Source: Bradyrhizobium commune (GTDB lineage: Bacteria > Pseudomonadota > Alphaproteobacteria > Rhizobiales > Xanthobacteraceae). From it: a DNA stretch of 64,000 nucleotides. Every line of letters begins with the position of its first letter. The stretch's first letter is position 1. The position numbers and the translations under genes are program-made. Location: assembly GCF_015624505.1 (NCBI RefSeq), contig NZ_CP061379.1:5828001-5892000 (forward strand), in the 5' to 3' direction. Below the pieces are notes generated by a model that did not search any database, had not been told where the DNA came from, and saw nothing but the letters and a program-made list of their open reading frames with translations. Positions 44,553 through 54,492 of the stretch are shown here, piece by piece.

Positions 44553-44720
44553 ATGTCGCGCGTCATCAGATTTCTACGAAGCCATTCCGAGTTAATGAAA
44601 ATGCTGCCGGAGGGAGCCAAGCAGGCAAACACTCACGAGCCCAGGGCAAACGACCTGGGGTCGCGTGCCATCATCTCCGAGAGACTAATGTTGGAGGCAG
44701 TCAATGCATCAATCCAGTGA
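44553..44720 (+). CDS. 55-residue ORF in the recombination operon
   Basis: ATG immediately after the preceding stop (44550-44552) and a TGA that overlaps the next gene by 17 bp. The sequence is '[20 protein letters not shown]' then '[20 protein letters not shown]'. The tight packing supports translation. No homologue was recognised; small accessory proteins are typical between phage recombination genes. Confidence 0.5.
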   Translation: MSRVIRFLRSHSELMKMLPEGAKQANTHEPRANDLGSRAIISERLMLEAVNASIQ

Positions 44721-45864
44721 GCGTATCGGAACCATCGCAGCGGCCCTCGCTCGAGCCCAAGCCGAACTGAGCAACCCGGAGAAAACCCTGACCGCGATCA
44801 TCCGGTCTCCGTTCCCGCGGGAGCAGGACCGAACCTTTCGCTATGCCTCCCTCGCGAGCGGCCTGGACATCGTTCGTAAGACGCTGAGCCAGCAGGAGAT
44901 CGCAACGATCCAGACTACTAGGATCGAGCCGACCGGCCAGATCCACCTGACTACCCTGCTCGCCCATGCCTCGGGCGAGTGGATCTCCTCGGACCTGCCG
45001 GTCTGCCCCAGCAAGGACGTCGAAGCCCCGCACCGGATGGGGGCGGCGCTGACCTACGTCCGACGTTACGCCCTGTTTGCCCTGGTCGGGATCGCCGGCG
45101 AGGACGATCTCGACGCGCCCGACGTCATCGTAGGCGCTCCGGCCGCCACCGATCCAGCAAACGCCCCGCGGCTGAAAGGAAAGCCGCCAAAACAGGTTCT
45201 TAACCGTGCTCCGATCCTCCCGCCCGAACTATCAGCCGAGCTCCTGGACCGGCTGCTCGTTGAACTCGCCTCTCAGGAAAGGGGCGACAGCTTGCTCGAA
45301 TGGGCCAGGGCCAGCCTCCCCTTTAAGAACACCCTCCTGGAAGAAGACGCCCGCATCCTGGAAGCTGCTTACCGAAAGAGGTCCAAGGAAAATCTCCCAC
45401 CCGAGTTCAATGCGGCAGAGCGACAGCCGGCGCCATCATTCAACGTATTTCAGGGGAAGCCGGATTCGCTGGGAACGCAGATCGCCGCCGATCTCGTCGC
45501 CAATGCGAGCCAGACCGGTCTCGCCTTTCCAAAGGAGCCAACTCGAAAGCGGAGCAAGGGGCACCTAAGGTTCGTTCGCAGCCAAGCCTGTCTCGTCTGC
45601 AACAAGAGACCTACCGATGCGCATCATCTGAAGTTTGCGCAACAGCGTGCACTTGGATGCAAGGTCAGCGATGAATTCACCGTTCCGCTTTGTCGTGCTC
45701 ATCATCAAGATTTGCACCGGCATGGCGACGAGAGGTCATGGTGGACCAACATGCAGATTTCGCCCCTGCCGATCGCGACGGAGCTATGGAAGGGCAGTCC
45801 GATTCATGCTCCAAACGAATCAAACACAATCACTCTCGACGCCCCACCGCTACTCGGATTGTAG
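44704..45864 (+). CDS. ERF-family single-strand annealing protein fused to an HNH-like domain
   Basis: 386 residues. The N-terminal ~150 residues follow the ERF fold ('[20 protein letters not shown]', '[20 protein letters not shown]', '[11 protein letters not shown]'). A middle helical region follows, and the C-terminus (about 290-350) has a His/Cys nuclease-like motif '[20 protein letters not shown]' and '[20 protein letters not shown]', similar to HNH/DUF968 domains. It probably anneals ssDNA produced by the YqaJ-type exonuclease; a nuclease activity of the C-terminus is inferred. The ATG is preceded by GGAGG. Confidence 0.8.
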   Translation: MHQSSERIGTIAAALARAQAELSNPEKTLTAIIRSPFPREQDRTFRYASLASGLDIVRKTLSQQEIATIQTTRIEPTGQIHLTTLLAHASGEWISSDLPVCPSKDVEAPHRMGAALTYVRRYALFALVGIAGEDDLDAPDVIVGAPAATDPANAPRLKGKPPKQVLNRAPILPPELSAELLDRLLVELASQERGDSLLEWARASLPFKNTLLEEDARILEAAYRKRSKENLPPEFNAAERQPAPSFNVFQGKPDSLGTQIAADLVANASQTGLAFPKEPTRKRSKGHLRFVRSQACLVCNKRPTDAHHLKFAQQRALGCKVSDEFTVPLCRAHHQDLHRHGDERSWWTNMQISPLPIATELWKGSPIHAPNESNTITLDAPPLLGL

Positions 45865-46026
45865 GCGCAACGCTCATGAGCGAGCGCTTCGACAGCTAGC
45901 TATCATAGCCTTGCCCATCGAGTTCGAGGCCTTATGTCCAGCACCCAAATTTCTACAGAGGGAGAGCTTGAGCGCTATCGCGCGCTTCAAGCGGCTTCCT
46001 TTAAAGCCGTGTGTCGCCCCTCAGCG

Positions 46027-46239
46027 TCAGCGTTCCGTAGGAGTGCGACGAAACAACTGCTTCCCCCGTTGCATGGGATTCTCGGAACGGGCAATCGCGA
46101 TCTGCAATTTTGCCGCCCTGGTCCGTATTGAGGATTGGCTACGTCCCATCTGCTCGGCTATTTCGCTTCGTCCTAGGCCAGACAGCACCAATTTCCGTAG
46201 CTTGGAGTCTTCTTCGGTTGTCCAGGGTTGCGTAGCCAA
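46027..46239 (-). CDS. small SANT/Myb-like HTH protein
   Basis: 70 residues starting at a TTG (46239). 'QPWTTEEDSKLRKLVLSGLG' and 'RSEIAEQMGRSQSSIRTRAA' give the SANT/Myb-like W...E-E-D...R-S-x-x-x-I-x-x-R-A pattern seen in many small rhizobial proteins, possibly DNA-binding. A broken relative lies at 46950-47134. Confidence 0.55.
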   Translation of the reverse strand: MATQPWTTEEDSKLRKLVLSGLGRSEIAEQMGRSQSSIRTRAAKLQIAIARSENPMQRGKQLFRRTPTER

Positions 46240-46949
46240 TCTTTGTTCTCGCTAGCTTGACTTATGTGGTGTTTTAGCTTCGCAGACGCCCAGCCAAAAG
46301 TCGATTCGTCCGTTTCCCTCAGGGCTCGGGAACTAACAGCTTAGCCCAAATAGAGAACCCGCCCTGTTGCTCAACCAGCCCGAGGCCGCCATTAAGGTTG
46401 GCAAGTTGTGGGCGGTTGGCGTTTTGAGGGCGAGCCAATTTATGAAGGCGAGCGCGCCGCGAACGATGGTGTAGAACCATCCGAGCGTGGCAACGGCGAT
46501 TAGCGATAAATCCGACTGTAAAGGCGCGGCTAGAGCGCTGTTGTTGGTCTCCTGAAGCCTCTCCAGTGGCCGTTCTGCCCACTTGGTGGTCTTTCTTTGC
46601 TCGATCGAACATGCCGAGCGTTAAGTGTGAGCTATTCAGATGATTGTTTCTGTCGGTCGACGAGGTCGCGGCGAATATGAAGCAACACGCTCAAGCGCAG
46701 TTCGGTCCAAAGCTCGGCCATGTCGTTTGCTTATAAAGCTCCGGGCAGTCGGCGGCCGCGCCGCCCTACGAGCGGTCCATAGACGCAGGACGCACGTCAT
46801 CAACCTGAGCTTCAAATTCACCTGAATCGCAAGGTTAAGTGCGGAGCATCAACGTCGAAGCCATTGATCAACGGCACCGGCGGCTGTGGCGCTCTTCGTT
46901 TCGATTGAGCGCAACCCGTCACTCCTAGTCCAAGAACTCGATCAACGCA
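46240..46949. other. 710-bp region without a convincing gene
   Basis: The longest minus frame (46319-46612) lacks family resemblance and a good ribosome site. Confidence 0.35.
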
Positions 46950-47134
46950 TCATCTCCATCGTGCCGGCGGACGACGCCGCGTCTCCACGTAAGGGAGAGT
47001 CAGGCCAAGGTCGTTTGCCCGTCGTCTAAGTGCGGCGCTCGCCTGGTCAAGTTGGATTGCGATCGCGTCGATGGGACGACCTGCGATGATAGCTTCGCAG
47101 AGAGCAATATCCTCGTCTGCACTCCAATTTCGCT
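46950..47134 (-). pseudogene. SANT/Myb-like ORF without start codon
   Basis: The frame 'PKRNWSADEDIALCEAIIAG' then 'RPIDAIAIQLDQASAALRRR' resembles the neighbouring SANT-like protein (W-S-x-x-E-D...), but a TAG precedes it with no ATG, GTG or TTG between. Probably a relic. Confidence 0.35.
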
Positions 47135-47145
47135 TAGGGGTTCGC

Positions 47146-47337
47146 TCACCGCTGGGGACGTTTTTGCTGCCCTATAGGTGAGGCCAGCGTTAGCGCCACC
47201 GGCCTTGGCGACGGCCTAAGGTACGGCTTATATTTAAGGTAAACGGCCCGTCGTCGGCGCGAGATCAACTCGCGCGCGCCATATCCGGCAGCGAACGAAA
47301 TGGCAGCGATGGTGAACAGAACTAGCAGGCCACTCAT
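47146..47337 (-). CDS. 63-residue membrane protein, cassette 1 gene 3
   Basis: One membrane helix ('MSGLLVLFTIAAISFAAGYG') and a basic tail with 'ARELISRRRRAVYLKYKPYL'. It is a clear paralogue of 55909-56103. The ATG at 47337 has AGGGA upstream. The function is unknown. Confidence 0.6.
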   Translation of the reverse strand: MSGLLVLFTIAAISFAAGYGARELISRRRRAVYLKYKPYLRPSPRPVALTLASPIGQQKRPQR

Positions 47338-47377
47338 CGAACATTCCCTACGGAAACGAACGCAAGCTGGGTGTCGG

Positions 47378-47584
47378 TTACGCCGCCGCTTTCGCTGGTT
47401 CACCGTTCAGCGAGTGGCAGTGTTTCGCGCTCAACTCATCTAGGCGACGCTGATCGGAAGGGTTCCTGAGGTCGTCGCATTGATTGGCGAGTTCCTCGTA
47501 CTCGAAAGTCTCCTCAGGCGACAGCCCGCTTAGAATGACCATTCCGCGAGTGTTAATTTCAAAGCAAAAGTAAACTGCGTGCAT
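47378..47584 (-). CDS. 68-residue acidic protein, cassette 1 gene 2
   Basis: 'MHAVYFCFEINTRGMVILSG' and 'LSPEETFEYEELANQCDDLR' then 'DQRRLDELSAKHCHSL'. A soluble helical protein; paralogue of 56142-56348 with strong conservation of the central 'LSPEETFEYEELANQCD'. GGAG precedes the ATG at 47584. Confidence 0.65.
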   Translation of the reverse strand: MHAVYFCFEINTRGMVILSGLSPEETFEYEELANQCDDLRNPSDQRRLDELSAKHCHSLNGEPAKAAA

Positions 47585-47767
47585 TGGAAGCTCCAACCAA
47601 TTGGACCAATGGCGCAGAGCGAAAACCGCTCTTAAAGAAGATTCAGAATGTGGCGCAGAAAAACTGGGCTTCGTGCGGTCTCCGTCCTGGTTATTCTCAA
47701 TGTTAGCCGCTTACTTTCCAATGACAATCGACAAAATAAGTGCGGGTTCGCCATGTTTTTGCCTATC

Positions 47768-48133
47768 TCAGGGGCGCTTTTGCTGAGTTCCAATCCAATC
47801 TGCACACCTTTTGCGAAGCCCCTGCGTGCCGCTTGAGCAAAGGGTCGAAAGTTGGGTTCCGATGCCGCCGTAATCCGTGAGTTCGGCCAGTCGCATCGCG
47901 CCAAAACTGAGTGCAATGAGGATGACCAACTTGGTGACGATTAATATTCCGAAGCCTTTGCCCTCCTTGAGGCCGGCTTTGGCACGTTGACTGGAGTACC
48001 AGGATCGGCTGGCCATCGATTTCGCGAGGACCAGCAGCGCGTAGAAAATAGCAACTGCGATCAGCCAGAAGGCTAGGTGGTAATAGCCATAGCGATAGCA
48101 AACGGCCGCGATCGCAGCGACAGCGACTTCCAT
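47768..48133 (-). CDS. 121-residue membrane protein, cassette 1 gene 1
   Basis: Three hydrophobic segments ('AVAAIAAVCYRYGYYHLAFW', 'LIAVAIFYALLVLAKS', 'LVILIALSFGAMRLAEL') with a small loop 'RAKAGLKEGKGFG'. Paralogue of 56522-56887 over the full length, including the QKRP end. Start at 48133. The function is unknown. Confidence 0.65.
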   Translation of the reverse strand: MEVAVAAIAAVCYRYGYYHLAFWLIAVAIFYALLVLAKSMASRSWYSSQRAKAGLKEGKGFGILIVTKLVILIALSFGAMRLAELTDYGGIGTQLSTLCSSGTQGLRKRCADWIGTQQKRP

Positions 48134-48248
48134 GTGCGGCACTCCGGTGCGGCACCCAACAATGTTGACTAATTTAGAGCCAGCCCAGTCTAAGGCGAAG
48201 AGCCAATTTAGTCGCATTGCGCGGTTCGTTACGGCCCCTGCCGCAGCA

Positions 48249-48461
48249 TCAAGAAAGCCTTGGCCGAAGATTTATGGCTGCGAGGCCCGCGGCGGTAATA
48301 CGGAACGAAACACCTGGTGGCGTATCGCTTCGCTCGATCCATCCGTTACGGAGCAGCTGATGCGCGATCCGCGGAGTGGGCGGAAGCGACTTCGCTCTGA
48401 CCCAGTCGCCATGGCGAAGACATTGGAGGAACCGGCGGTGGTGATGATTAAAAGCAGGCAT
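48249..48461 (-). CDS. small winged-helix-like protein
   Basis: 70 residues: 'WVRAKSLPPTPRIAHQLLRN' then 'GWIERSDTPPGVSFRITAAG'. The layout (helices followed by a beta wing and 'YRIT..GLAA'-type end) resembles small winged-helix proteins common in this group. No regulator partner was identified. Confidence 0.5.
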   Translation of the reverse strand: MPAFNHHHRRFLQCLRHGDWVRAKSLPPTPRIAHQLLRNGWIERSDTPPGVSFRITAAGLAAINLRPRLS

Positions 48462-48688
48462 CGGTTGAGTCGTTTACTCAAGCGTTTGCCGCGTACGCTT
48501 ACGAGCCTCACTTCCGAATGACTGTGCACTTGTACACGTTCCTTAATCGGAACCAACGCGGAGGCCAGTCCATAGGTATCTTGTACCGATCCGCTGCTCG
48601 GGCGAGCCAGCGCGGAGAAGATCTTCCATCAGCGAATGCTGGGGCTCTCTGTCTGCCGATTCGCTTTTGATCGCGACAGCTCTGTTGA

Positions 48689-48883
48689 TCACACACACAG
48701 CATTCGTTTCTGCGGCTCCACAACTAGATGCTTCGCGTGATCGATACTCATTAAGAGCAATGTTCCGGGCTCTGTGTCGCTCTCTAAAATCGTGCAGGTC
48801 ATGCCGCGATAGAACATCTCCGTTGAAACGCGGTCCGACGATCCGGAGTCCCAAAGGCCTTTCCGCGCTTTAGAGCCTGTCAT
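48689..48883 (-). CDS. small hypothetical protein
   Basis: 64 residues; the C-terminal part 'MFYRGMTCTILESDTEPGTL' then 'LLMSIDHAKHLVVEP' has a beta-rich look seen in small rhizobial proteins. An overlapping minus frame (48543-48854) is the alternative. 48884-49398 holds no convincing gene. Confidence 0.4.
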   Translation of the reverse strand: MTGSKARKGLWDSGSSDRVSTEMFYRGMTCTILESDTEPGTLLLMSIDHAKHLVVEPQKRMLCV

Positions 48884-49398
48884 TCAAGCGCCCTTGAGTT
48901 GACATTTGCGATCCTCTGCCGAGAAGGTGAACGATCGGATCGGTCGGGACTCTGCGCTCCGTGAATACAATCAGCCCGAATTCGTCTTCAGGTCAATCGA
49001 ATGCTTGGCATATGTCATTTCCAACGAAGGCAAGCGAGCCAATCGATCCTTGCAGAGTCAATTAACGAGACGTCCTTCTGAGATAACTGCGTCAACCAGA
49101 CCTAGTGTTTGCTCGAACTCTGCCTGTATTGTTGCCCATGCGCTCCGGGTTCGGGCTTGCGCTTGGCTGTCGGTCTCTCGATTGGTCTGAACAAGTACAG
49201 CACGACTGTCGACCGAGCCCACGCAGTGGCAGCGACCATGGATGAAGCGATCGCCAAAATGGGAGCCGCGAGCGAGTTCTGCATGTTCAACGCGGCCTTC
49301 AATGCCACCCGAAAGGTCAATCCACCGTCCGGTACCAGGGCTACCTCCAGGCTAGGAAACCAGCTATGCTGGGAGGCAGTCACGCGGGAGGCTGGGCG

Positions 49399-49584
49399 AT
49401 GACGGATCGTGTACCGACGGATGAAGAACTAAGTGCGGCGGTGACCGCTGCCATTAAGCAATGGAAGAGGACCCGTCAACTTCCATGTCTCTCGTCCAGC
49501 ACAGGTACCATGCTTAACCAACTGTTCGTCGCGGGCCTCCACACCGTATTGGTACAGCGGGCTGAGGCCGGTGAGCGATCCTAG
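49399..49584 (+). CDS. small helical protein
   Basis: 61 residues from the ATG at 49399 with GGGAGG upstream. 'VPTDEELSAAVTAAIKQWKR' and 'TGTMLNQLFVAGLHTVLVQR'. Stop 3 bp before the next gene, so one operon. No known function. Confidence 0.55.
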   Translation: MTDRVPTDEELSAAVTAAIKQWKRTRQLPCLSSSTGTMLNQLFVAGLHTVLVQRAEAGERS

Positions 49585-49587
49585 GCT

Positions 49588-49938
49588 ATGCGGCGCTCAG
49601 CCCAAACTATCGCGATGCTTGCGATCCTTGTGATAGGATTTAAGTCCGCTCGGGCCCAGGAGGCGTTTCCCCCAATCCGATCAGGCAAGGTACGCGCAAA
49701 TGGCGCCGTTCTCTGCCAAACAACGGCAATGGTCGCGTTTGCAACGGAGATGCTTCGGAAAAGCAAGGCTGCACCTGACTTCAAAGCGATGCGCTGCACT
49801 TTGCTATTGGAAGGCACGCCGGTTACTATCCAGGAAGGGCAAGGCGGCGTGATCGTCACGGCCGAAACCGTCTTCGGCAAGACCTTGCGTGGCGTATCCG
49901 ACTTGACGGCAATCGACATTGCTCCGACGAGCCCCTGA
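49588..49938 (+). CDS. small exported protein
   Basis: 116 residues with a signal peptide (cleavage after 'KSARA'). The mature part, 'FKAMRCTLLLEGTPVTIQEG' and 'GGVIVTAETVFGKTLRGVSD', has two Cys and a beta-rich pattern. It follows the preceding gene by 3 bp. Unknown function. Confidence 0.6.
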   Translation: MRRSAQTIAMLAILVIGFKSARAQEAFPPIRSGKVRANGAVLCQTTAMVAFATEMLRKSKAAPDFKAMRCTLLLEGTPVTIQEGQGGVIVTAETVFGKTLRGVSDLTAIDIAPTSP

Positions 49939-50929
49939 GTTTTGCGACATGGAAGCGGCCCGAAGAATCCGAAAATGGGGTCCTGGAATGGTCCAATGCA
50001 TGGAGGCAGCGGTGCGCTCAAGGGGTTGTGAGCGTAGCCGTGCCTCAGAGCAGCCTCGAATACGGGCTTCAGTCTCGCGTCGGCCAAGATCTCTTTCGCG
50101 GCACTAAAGTCAGCGACCGGTCGCCAATCGAGCCCCTTTTTCGGTTCGGGAAGGGTTGAGGCATTAAAGGCGTAGGCCGTTCGGCCTACCCGGTCGCCAG
50201 CCGCGCCGCGCTCGACGAACTTCTGCAGTCGGTTGATCTCTCCCCCTCGCTCTGCGATTGCAGAACTGTGCCGTGATCAGAATGCCCGCGCTAGGCCCTA
50301 CGTTCGCTGGTCCTCTGAGCGGTAGGCCGAGCGGAAACCGACCCCGGCTTGGTGGCCTCCGGGACAGTAGAGCCGGGGCATGAGCCGGTCCATTGTTTTC
50401 CGGTTGGCGCAGGGCCGCGGCAAGTACGGTAACCAGACGTCAAAAGGCAGTTCGGCACGATTGCTTGTCGCGGATTGGCGATGAGTATCGCGGTACGTAT
50501 AGGCATTAAGAGAACATGCCTGCTGAAGATTCGATTGGACACCTCAACCAGTGCGTTCGGAAAAGGTCGAACTTATGGGCAGACAGCAACGAAGGCAAGC
50601 GTAGAGACGGACGCCTTCGTCACAGCTGCATCCATCGGTTAGTCGTGGCGGGAATGACTGATCGAAGGAATTGGCGGTAAATCGCATCCAAAATGACCGT
50701 CAGCATTGTTGACCCCCGTGTTTGTCTCGAGACAAAAAGAGTAGGACCGGTTCATTTCAAGATCGCTTCGTTGAGCTGGGGAACTGGTGTCGAGGGCCTT
50801 CGTTGGCTTCCTGTAGCTCGCGCGAACGGCGTATTTTCGAGCTCAGTTACCGCTTTGATAGTCTCGTCACACAGTATTATCTGCCCTGGGATGTGGCCGC
50901 GGTCGGTACCCCTGACCGCAATCCATAGT
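49939..50929. other. ~1-kb region without a convincing gene
   Basis: Only short, overlapping open frames on both strands (for example 50291-50542 minus, 50693-51019 plus), none with recognisable features. Probably decayed DNA next to the adhesin remnant. Confidence 0.35.
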
Positions 50930-51295
50930 TCAGCTGCCTGTCATCTTGACGACGTGACCGACCACCTTGCCCGCAGCGCTCTGCGGGTCGGCCTGCGCAT
51001 ACGCAGTATGTCCAGTTAAAGCGTCGACGACGTTCGATGCTAGCGGGGCGCCGTCCGGCGAGACCGAGAGCGGACGCGCGTGACTATCACTTCTGAAATA
51101 ATCGGGAACTACAACACGGTGGACATGATCAGAAATAATAAGATCTGAACCCAACCGTTGGTACTCTCCCGAGAACAGGAGGTGTGTATCTGGGACCCGA
51201 ATGGTCGGCGCGCCTTTCCCGTCCATTGCGTCAAAAGCAAACTGAGCCGCATGTTCATGAGAGGCGGCCAGTAGAAGCGTTCCGCTGTGATTCAC
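50930..51295 (-). pseudogene. N-terminal remnant of a BapA-like type I secreted adhesin
   Basis: 121 residues: 'GAPTIRVPDTHLLFSGEYQR', 'GSDLIISDHVHRVVVPDYFR', 'ALTGHTAYAQADPQSAAGKV' and 'VGHVVKMTGS'. This is the prefix region I recognise from very large rhizobial repeat adhesins (BapA-like), which normally continues for over a thousand residues. Here a stop follows at once. It is probably a truncated gene, although a free-standing prefix protein cannot be excluded. AT-rich DNA precedes it. Confidence 0.6.
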
Positions 51296-51655
51296 GGAGG
51301 CCCCTGAAAAAAAATGAATAAAATATTAAATCTGTAAATCTGCGACAATGTTGCATAACATTTTTGCCTCGAAAAGGCCCAATTGGCTTTGTGCAACCTT
51401 AAGTCTTATCCGGGGGGCCCAAGGGCGTCGCGTTACGCCCAGTCCAGCTGGGGGGTATTATAATACGCCCCTCCCCCACCCCATTCAGCGCGAGCGCTTG
51501 GACGACCAAGAGCAAAGACGCCGGCAGTTGCGCCCTATTGTCTGCTCGTGGATCACGCCACGGCGATCTTCGCCGCAATACGCGACGGCCGATTTCCAAA
51601 GCTGGGACGTGCCGAAATATTTGCAGCGTGCCATTCCAGCCGAAGGCCGTAGGGG
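51296..51655. other. AT-rich intergenic region
   Basis: 51300-51375 is strikingly A+T-rich for this genome (runs of A, TAAATC repeats) and probably holds the promoter of the adhesin remnant. No gene was seen. Confidence 0.4.
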
Positions 51656-52978
51656 CTAGATTTCGATTGGAGTCGAGGACCGTCCAATACTCTCATAGAC
51701 GAAGCCCGCAGCAGTCATCTCTTCGGGGCGATAGATGTTGCGGAGATCGACAACAATCGGCTGCCCCATGATGCTCTTCAGCCGGTCGAGATCGAGGCCT
51801 CGGAACTGCGTCCATTCGGTGACGACGACAACCGCATCGGCGCCCTGCGCGCAGGCATAGGCGTCGTCACAATAGGTGATGTTAGGCAGCTCACTTTTGG
51901 CCTGCTCCATGCCGACCGGATCGAACGCCTTGACCTTCGCGCCCATGTCGATCAGGCCGGTGACCAGCGGGATCGACGGCGCATCGCGCATGTCGTCGGT
52001 GTCGGGCTTGAAGGTGAGGCCGAGCACGGCGATGGTCTTGCCGCGCAACGAGCCGCCAAGGGCCTGGCTCACTTTGCGTGCCATCGCACGCTTGCGGTTC
52101 TCGTTCACGGCGAGCACGGATTCGACGATGCGCAAGGAGACGTCGTAATCCTGCGCGATCTTGATCAGCGCCTTGGTGTCCTTCGGGAAGCAGGAGCCAC
52201 CGAAGCCCGGACCCGCGTGCAGGAACTTTGTGCCGATGCGGTTGTCCAGGCCAATGCCGCGCGCGACCTCCTGCACGTTGGCGCCGACTTTTTCCGAGAG
52301 GTCTGCGATCTCGTTGATGAAGGTAATCTTGGTCGCGAGGAAGGCGTTCGCGGCGTATTTGATCATCTCCGCGGTGCGGCGTGCGGTGAACATCAGCGGT
52401 GCCTGGTTCAGCGACAGCGGGCGATAGATGTCGCCCATCACCTTGCGACCGCGGTCGTCGTCGGTGCCGACCACGACGCGGTCGGGGAACTTGAAGTCGC
52501 GGATCGCCGCGCCCTCGCGCAGGAACTCGGGGTTGGAGGCGACGACAACGTCGGCCTTGGGATTGGTCTCGCGGATGATGCGCTCGACCTCGTCGCCGGT
52601 GCCGACCGGAACGGTCGACTTCGTCACCACGACGGTGAAGCCGGACAGCGACTGCGCGATCTCCTTCGCGGCCGCGTAGACATAGGACAGATCGGCATGA
52701 CCGTCGCCGCGCCGCGACGGCGTGCCGACCGCGATGAACACGGCGTCGGCGTCGGCGACCGGCTTGGACAGGTCGGTGGTGAAGCTCAGGCGCTTGGCCT
52801 TGACGTTGTTCGCGACCAGCTCGTCGAGGCCCGGCTCATAGATCGGGATCTCACCGCGATGAAGGCTAGCGATCTTCTTCTCGTCCTTGTCGACGCAGAT
52901 GACGTCATGGCCGAAATCGGCAAAGCAGGCTCCGGACACCAGTCCCACGTAACCCGTACCGATCATCGTGATGCGCAT
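51656..52978 (-). CDS. ugd: UDP-glucose 6-dehydrogenase
   Basis: 440 residues, full length. It oxidises UDP-glucose to UDP-glucuronate with two NAD+, feeding exopolysaccharide and LPS synthesis in the cytoplasm. N-terminal Rossmann motif 'MIGTGYVGLVSGACFADFGH', 'VFIAVGTPSRRGDGHADLSY', 'VVVTKSTVPVGTGDEVERI', catalytic Cys in 'GPGFGGSCFPKDTKAL', and C-terminal 'VLGLTFKPDTDDMRDAPS'. Start ATG at 52978. Monocistronic, with cleaner, higher-GC coding than its neighbours. Confidence 0.97.
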   Translation of the reverse strand: MRITMIGTGYVGLVSGACFADFGHDVICVDKDEKKIASLHRGEIPIYEPGLDELVANNVKAKRLSFTTDLSKPVADADAVFIAVGTPSRRGDGHADLSYVYAAAKEIAQSLSGFTVVVTKSTVPVGTGDEVERIIRETNPKADVVVASNPEFLREGAAIRDFKFPDRVVVGTDDDRGRKVMGDIYRPLSLNQAPLMFTARRTAEMIKYAANAFLATKITFINEIADLSEKVGANVQEVARGIGLDNRIGTKFLHAGPGFGGSCFPKDTKALIKIAQDYDVSLRIVESVLAVNENRKRAMARKVSQALGGSLRGKTIAVLGLTFKPDTDDMRDAPSIPLVTGLIDMGAKVKAFDPVGMEQAKSELPNITYCDDAYACAQGADAVVVVTEWTQFRGLDLDRLKSIMGQPIVVDLRNIYRPEEMTAAGFVYESIGRSSTPIEI

Positions 52979-53370
52979 TGCAGACCCATGCTGCTGACGA
53001 CAAACATTTCAGCGAACACTAGTACATCTCCTCGTCCAATCGCACGCCCAACAATCAGGCAATTTGCCCGCCCTACAAAATAACTTTAACGAGCTCCACT
53101 ACGCGTGCGGAGTCGTTCGCAATGCTGACGGCACCAAGGGGCGGGGACGCCGCGTGCCAGCGCCCTCGCGACATACCTCGCCGAGAAAGTTGAAGATTGG
53201 AGCGGGCTAATAGGGCGCGCGCGATGCAGTCGACGGGATGGCCTTAAGAACCGATTTTTTCCTTACTCGCGCGACTCGCGCGCTGTTAGCGCGAGTGCCG
53301 AAAATGACAGCTAACACTCGTCCACTCTGAGCGCGACCTATTTCACTAAGGCGCGCTCGCTGAAGGCAGA
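52979..53370. other. intergenic with hairpin
   Basis: 53274-53296 forms an 8-bp perfect stem (ACTCGCGC with GCGCGAGT). No T-run follows on the plus strand. No gene was seen. Confidence 0.35.
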
Positions 53371-53559
53371 TTACAAACCTGAATAGCGGCTATCGGGCTG
53401 AATAATCTCTTTTAGATATGCCGATCCGTAGCGCATCAGCTGCCGCTTGGTCTTCCCTGTGGAAGCGAGCAGATCAATATAATTCGCAACTTTCTGTCGA
53501 GTGACGACTGCCACCTCGTGACTGGAAGACCTCAAAATTCGATCCACAACATCATTCAT
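53371..53559 (-). CDS. small conserved hypothetical protein
   Basis: 62 residues: 'VTRQKVANYIDLLASTGKTK' followed by 'YGSAYLKEIIQPDSRYSG'. I recognise it as a recurring rhizobial family with this exact ending type; the function is unknown. Confidence 0.65.
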   Translation of the reverse strand: MNDVVDRILRSSSHEVAVVTRQKVANYIDLLASTGKTKRQLMRYGSAYLKEIIQPDSRYSGL

Positions 53560-53821
53560 ATGTGCACCGCAATTACTGCATTGCAGCAGCAGAAAAACTC
53601 CGTGTCAACAAGAAAATCGTTGACCGGACACACCACCGGACCGGGCATATTTGTTGCTCTTCAGATAAACAGGAAGCGGTGGAACGTCTCGGTGCACGAA
53701 ATCGGCTCTGAGCACCAAGCTGATGATGGCGCGTCGATCAGCCGCGAGCCAGATCGCAAGGACTAGCGTAGCTCGAGCAGCCAGTCGAAGCGATATGTGA
53801 GGGGTCTTTCTGAAATACGCA

Positions 53822-54370
53822 ATGCAGTTCAAGCAAACAGCAGCAGCCACATTATTCGTTGCGTTTTCGCCGATCATCGCAACTGCTGGATCAGAGCAGC
53901 AAGGATTTGTCGACCTGCTGGCGCTTATGTCAGGAAGCTGCAAGATCCTCAAGATTGCTGGACACGATTTCGCCTGTAAAACTGTCGCGTATGCTCATAG
54001 CGACAACGGCCGGGTCATCTTTGCGGTGGCGATCGACGACCCCAACGACAATAGCCGAGTTATTTCGTTTTCCGGTGAGAATGGAAAGCGCGCCGACGAC
54101 AACTCTTACGAGCTTCCCATTGATCGCGTGCTGCTCAATTCGAACGATCGACCAAAAGTCGATGGTCTGCCGGCACCTATCGAGCAAGCTTCTAGTGGGG
54201 TCTGTCGCCAGACCGGAAATTTTGCCGCCAAGAAGGTGACTGACATTACTTGCACAGCCACTGACAACGACGGTCGCAAGTACGAATTGCTGTTCGTCTC
54301 GGATGGAACGCCCGTCAGCGTACGACGTATCAGGCTGACCGCCCCCTCAATTGCAGACCCATTTAAATAA
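53822..54370 (+). CDS. exported conserved hypothetical protein
   Basis: 182 residues with a signal peptide (cleaved after 'IIATA'). The mature domain carries 'CKILKIAGHDFACKTVAYAH', 'VISFSGENGKRADDNSYELP' and 'CTATDNDGRKYELLFVSDGT', with four Cys probably in two disulfides. I know similar proteins from Bradyrhizobium without function. Start at the ATG 53822. Confidence 0.7.
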   Translation: MQFKQTAAATLFVAFSPIIATAGSEQQGFVDLLALMSGSCKILKIAGHDFACKTVAYAHSDNGRVIFAVAIDDPNDNSRVISFSGENGKRADDNSYELPIDRVLLNSNDRPKVDGLPAPIEQASSGVCRQTGNFAAKKVTDITCTATDNDGRKYELLFVSDGTPVSVRRIRLTAPSIADPFK

Positions 54371-54492
54371 ACCGAGCCGATGAGCAAAATCGATCTTCAG
54401 TAGCGCGACCCGCACGTCGGGAGTGCCCTCACTTCAGAACTTGCTTCGAGCTCAAGTTTGCGTCAATTGTTATGCGACGCGGGAGAACGCTC

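Noticed and set aside
46319..46612. A 97-codon minus-strand open frame in the 710-bp gap.
   Set aside because: No ribosome site, no family features, Arg/Gln-rich composition typical of shadow frames.
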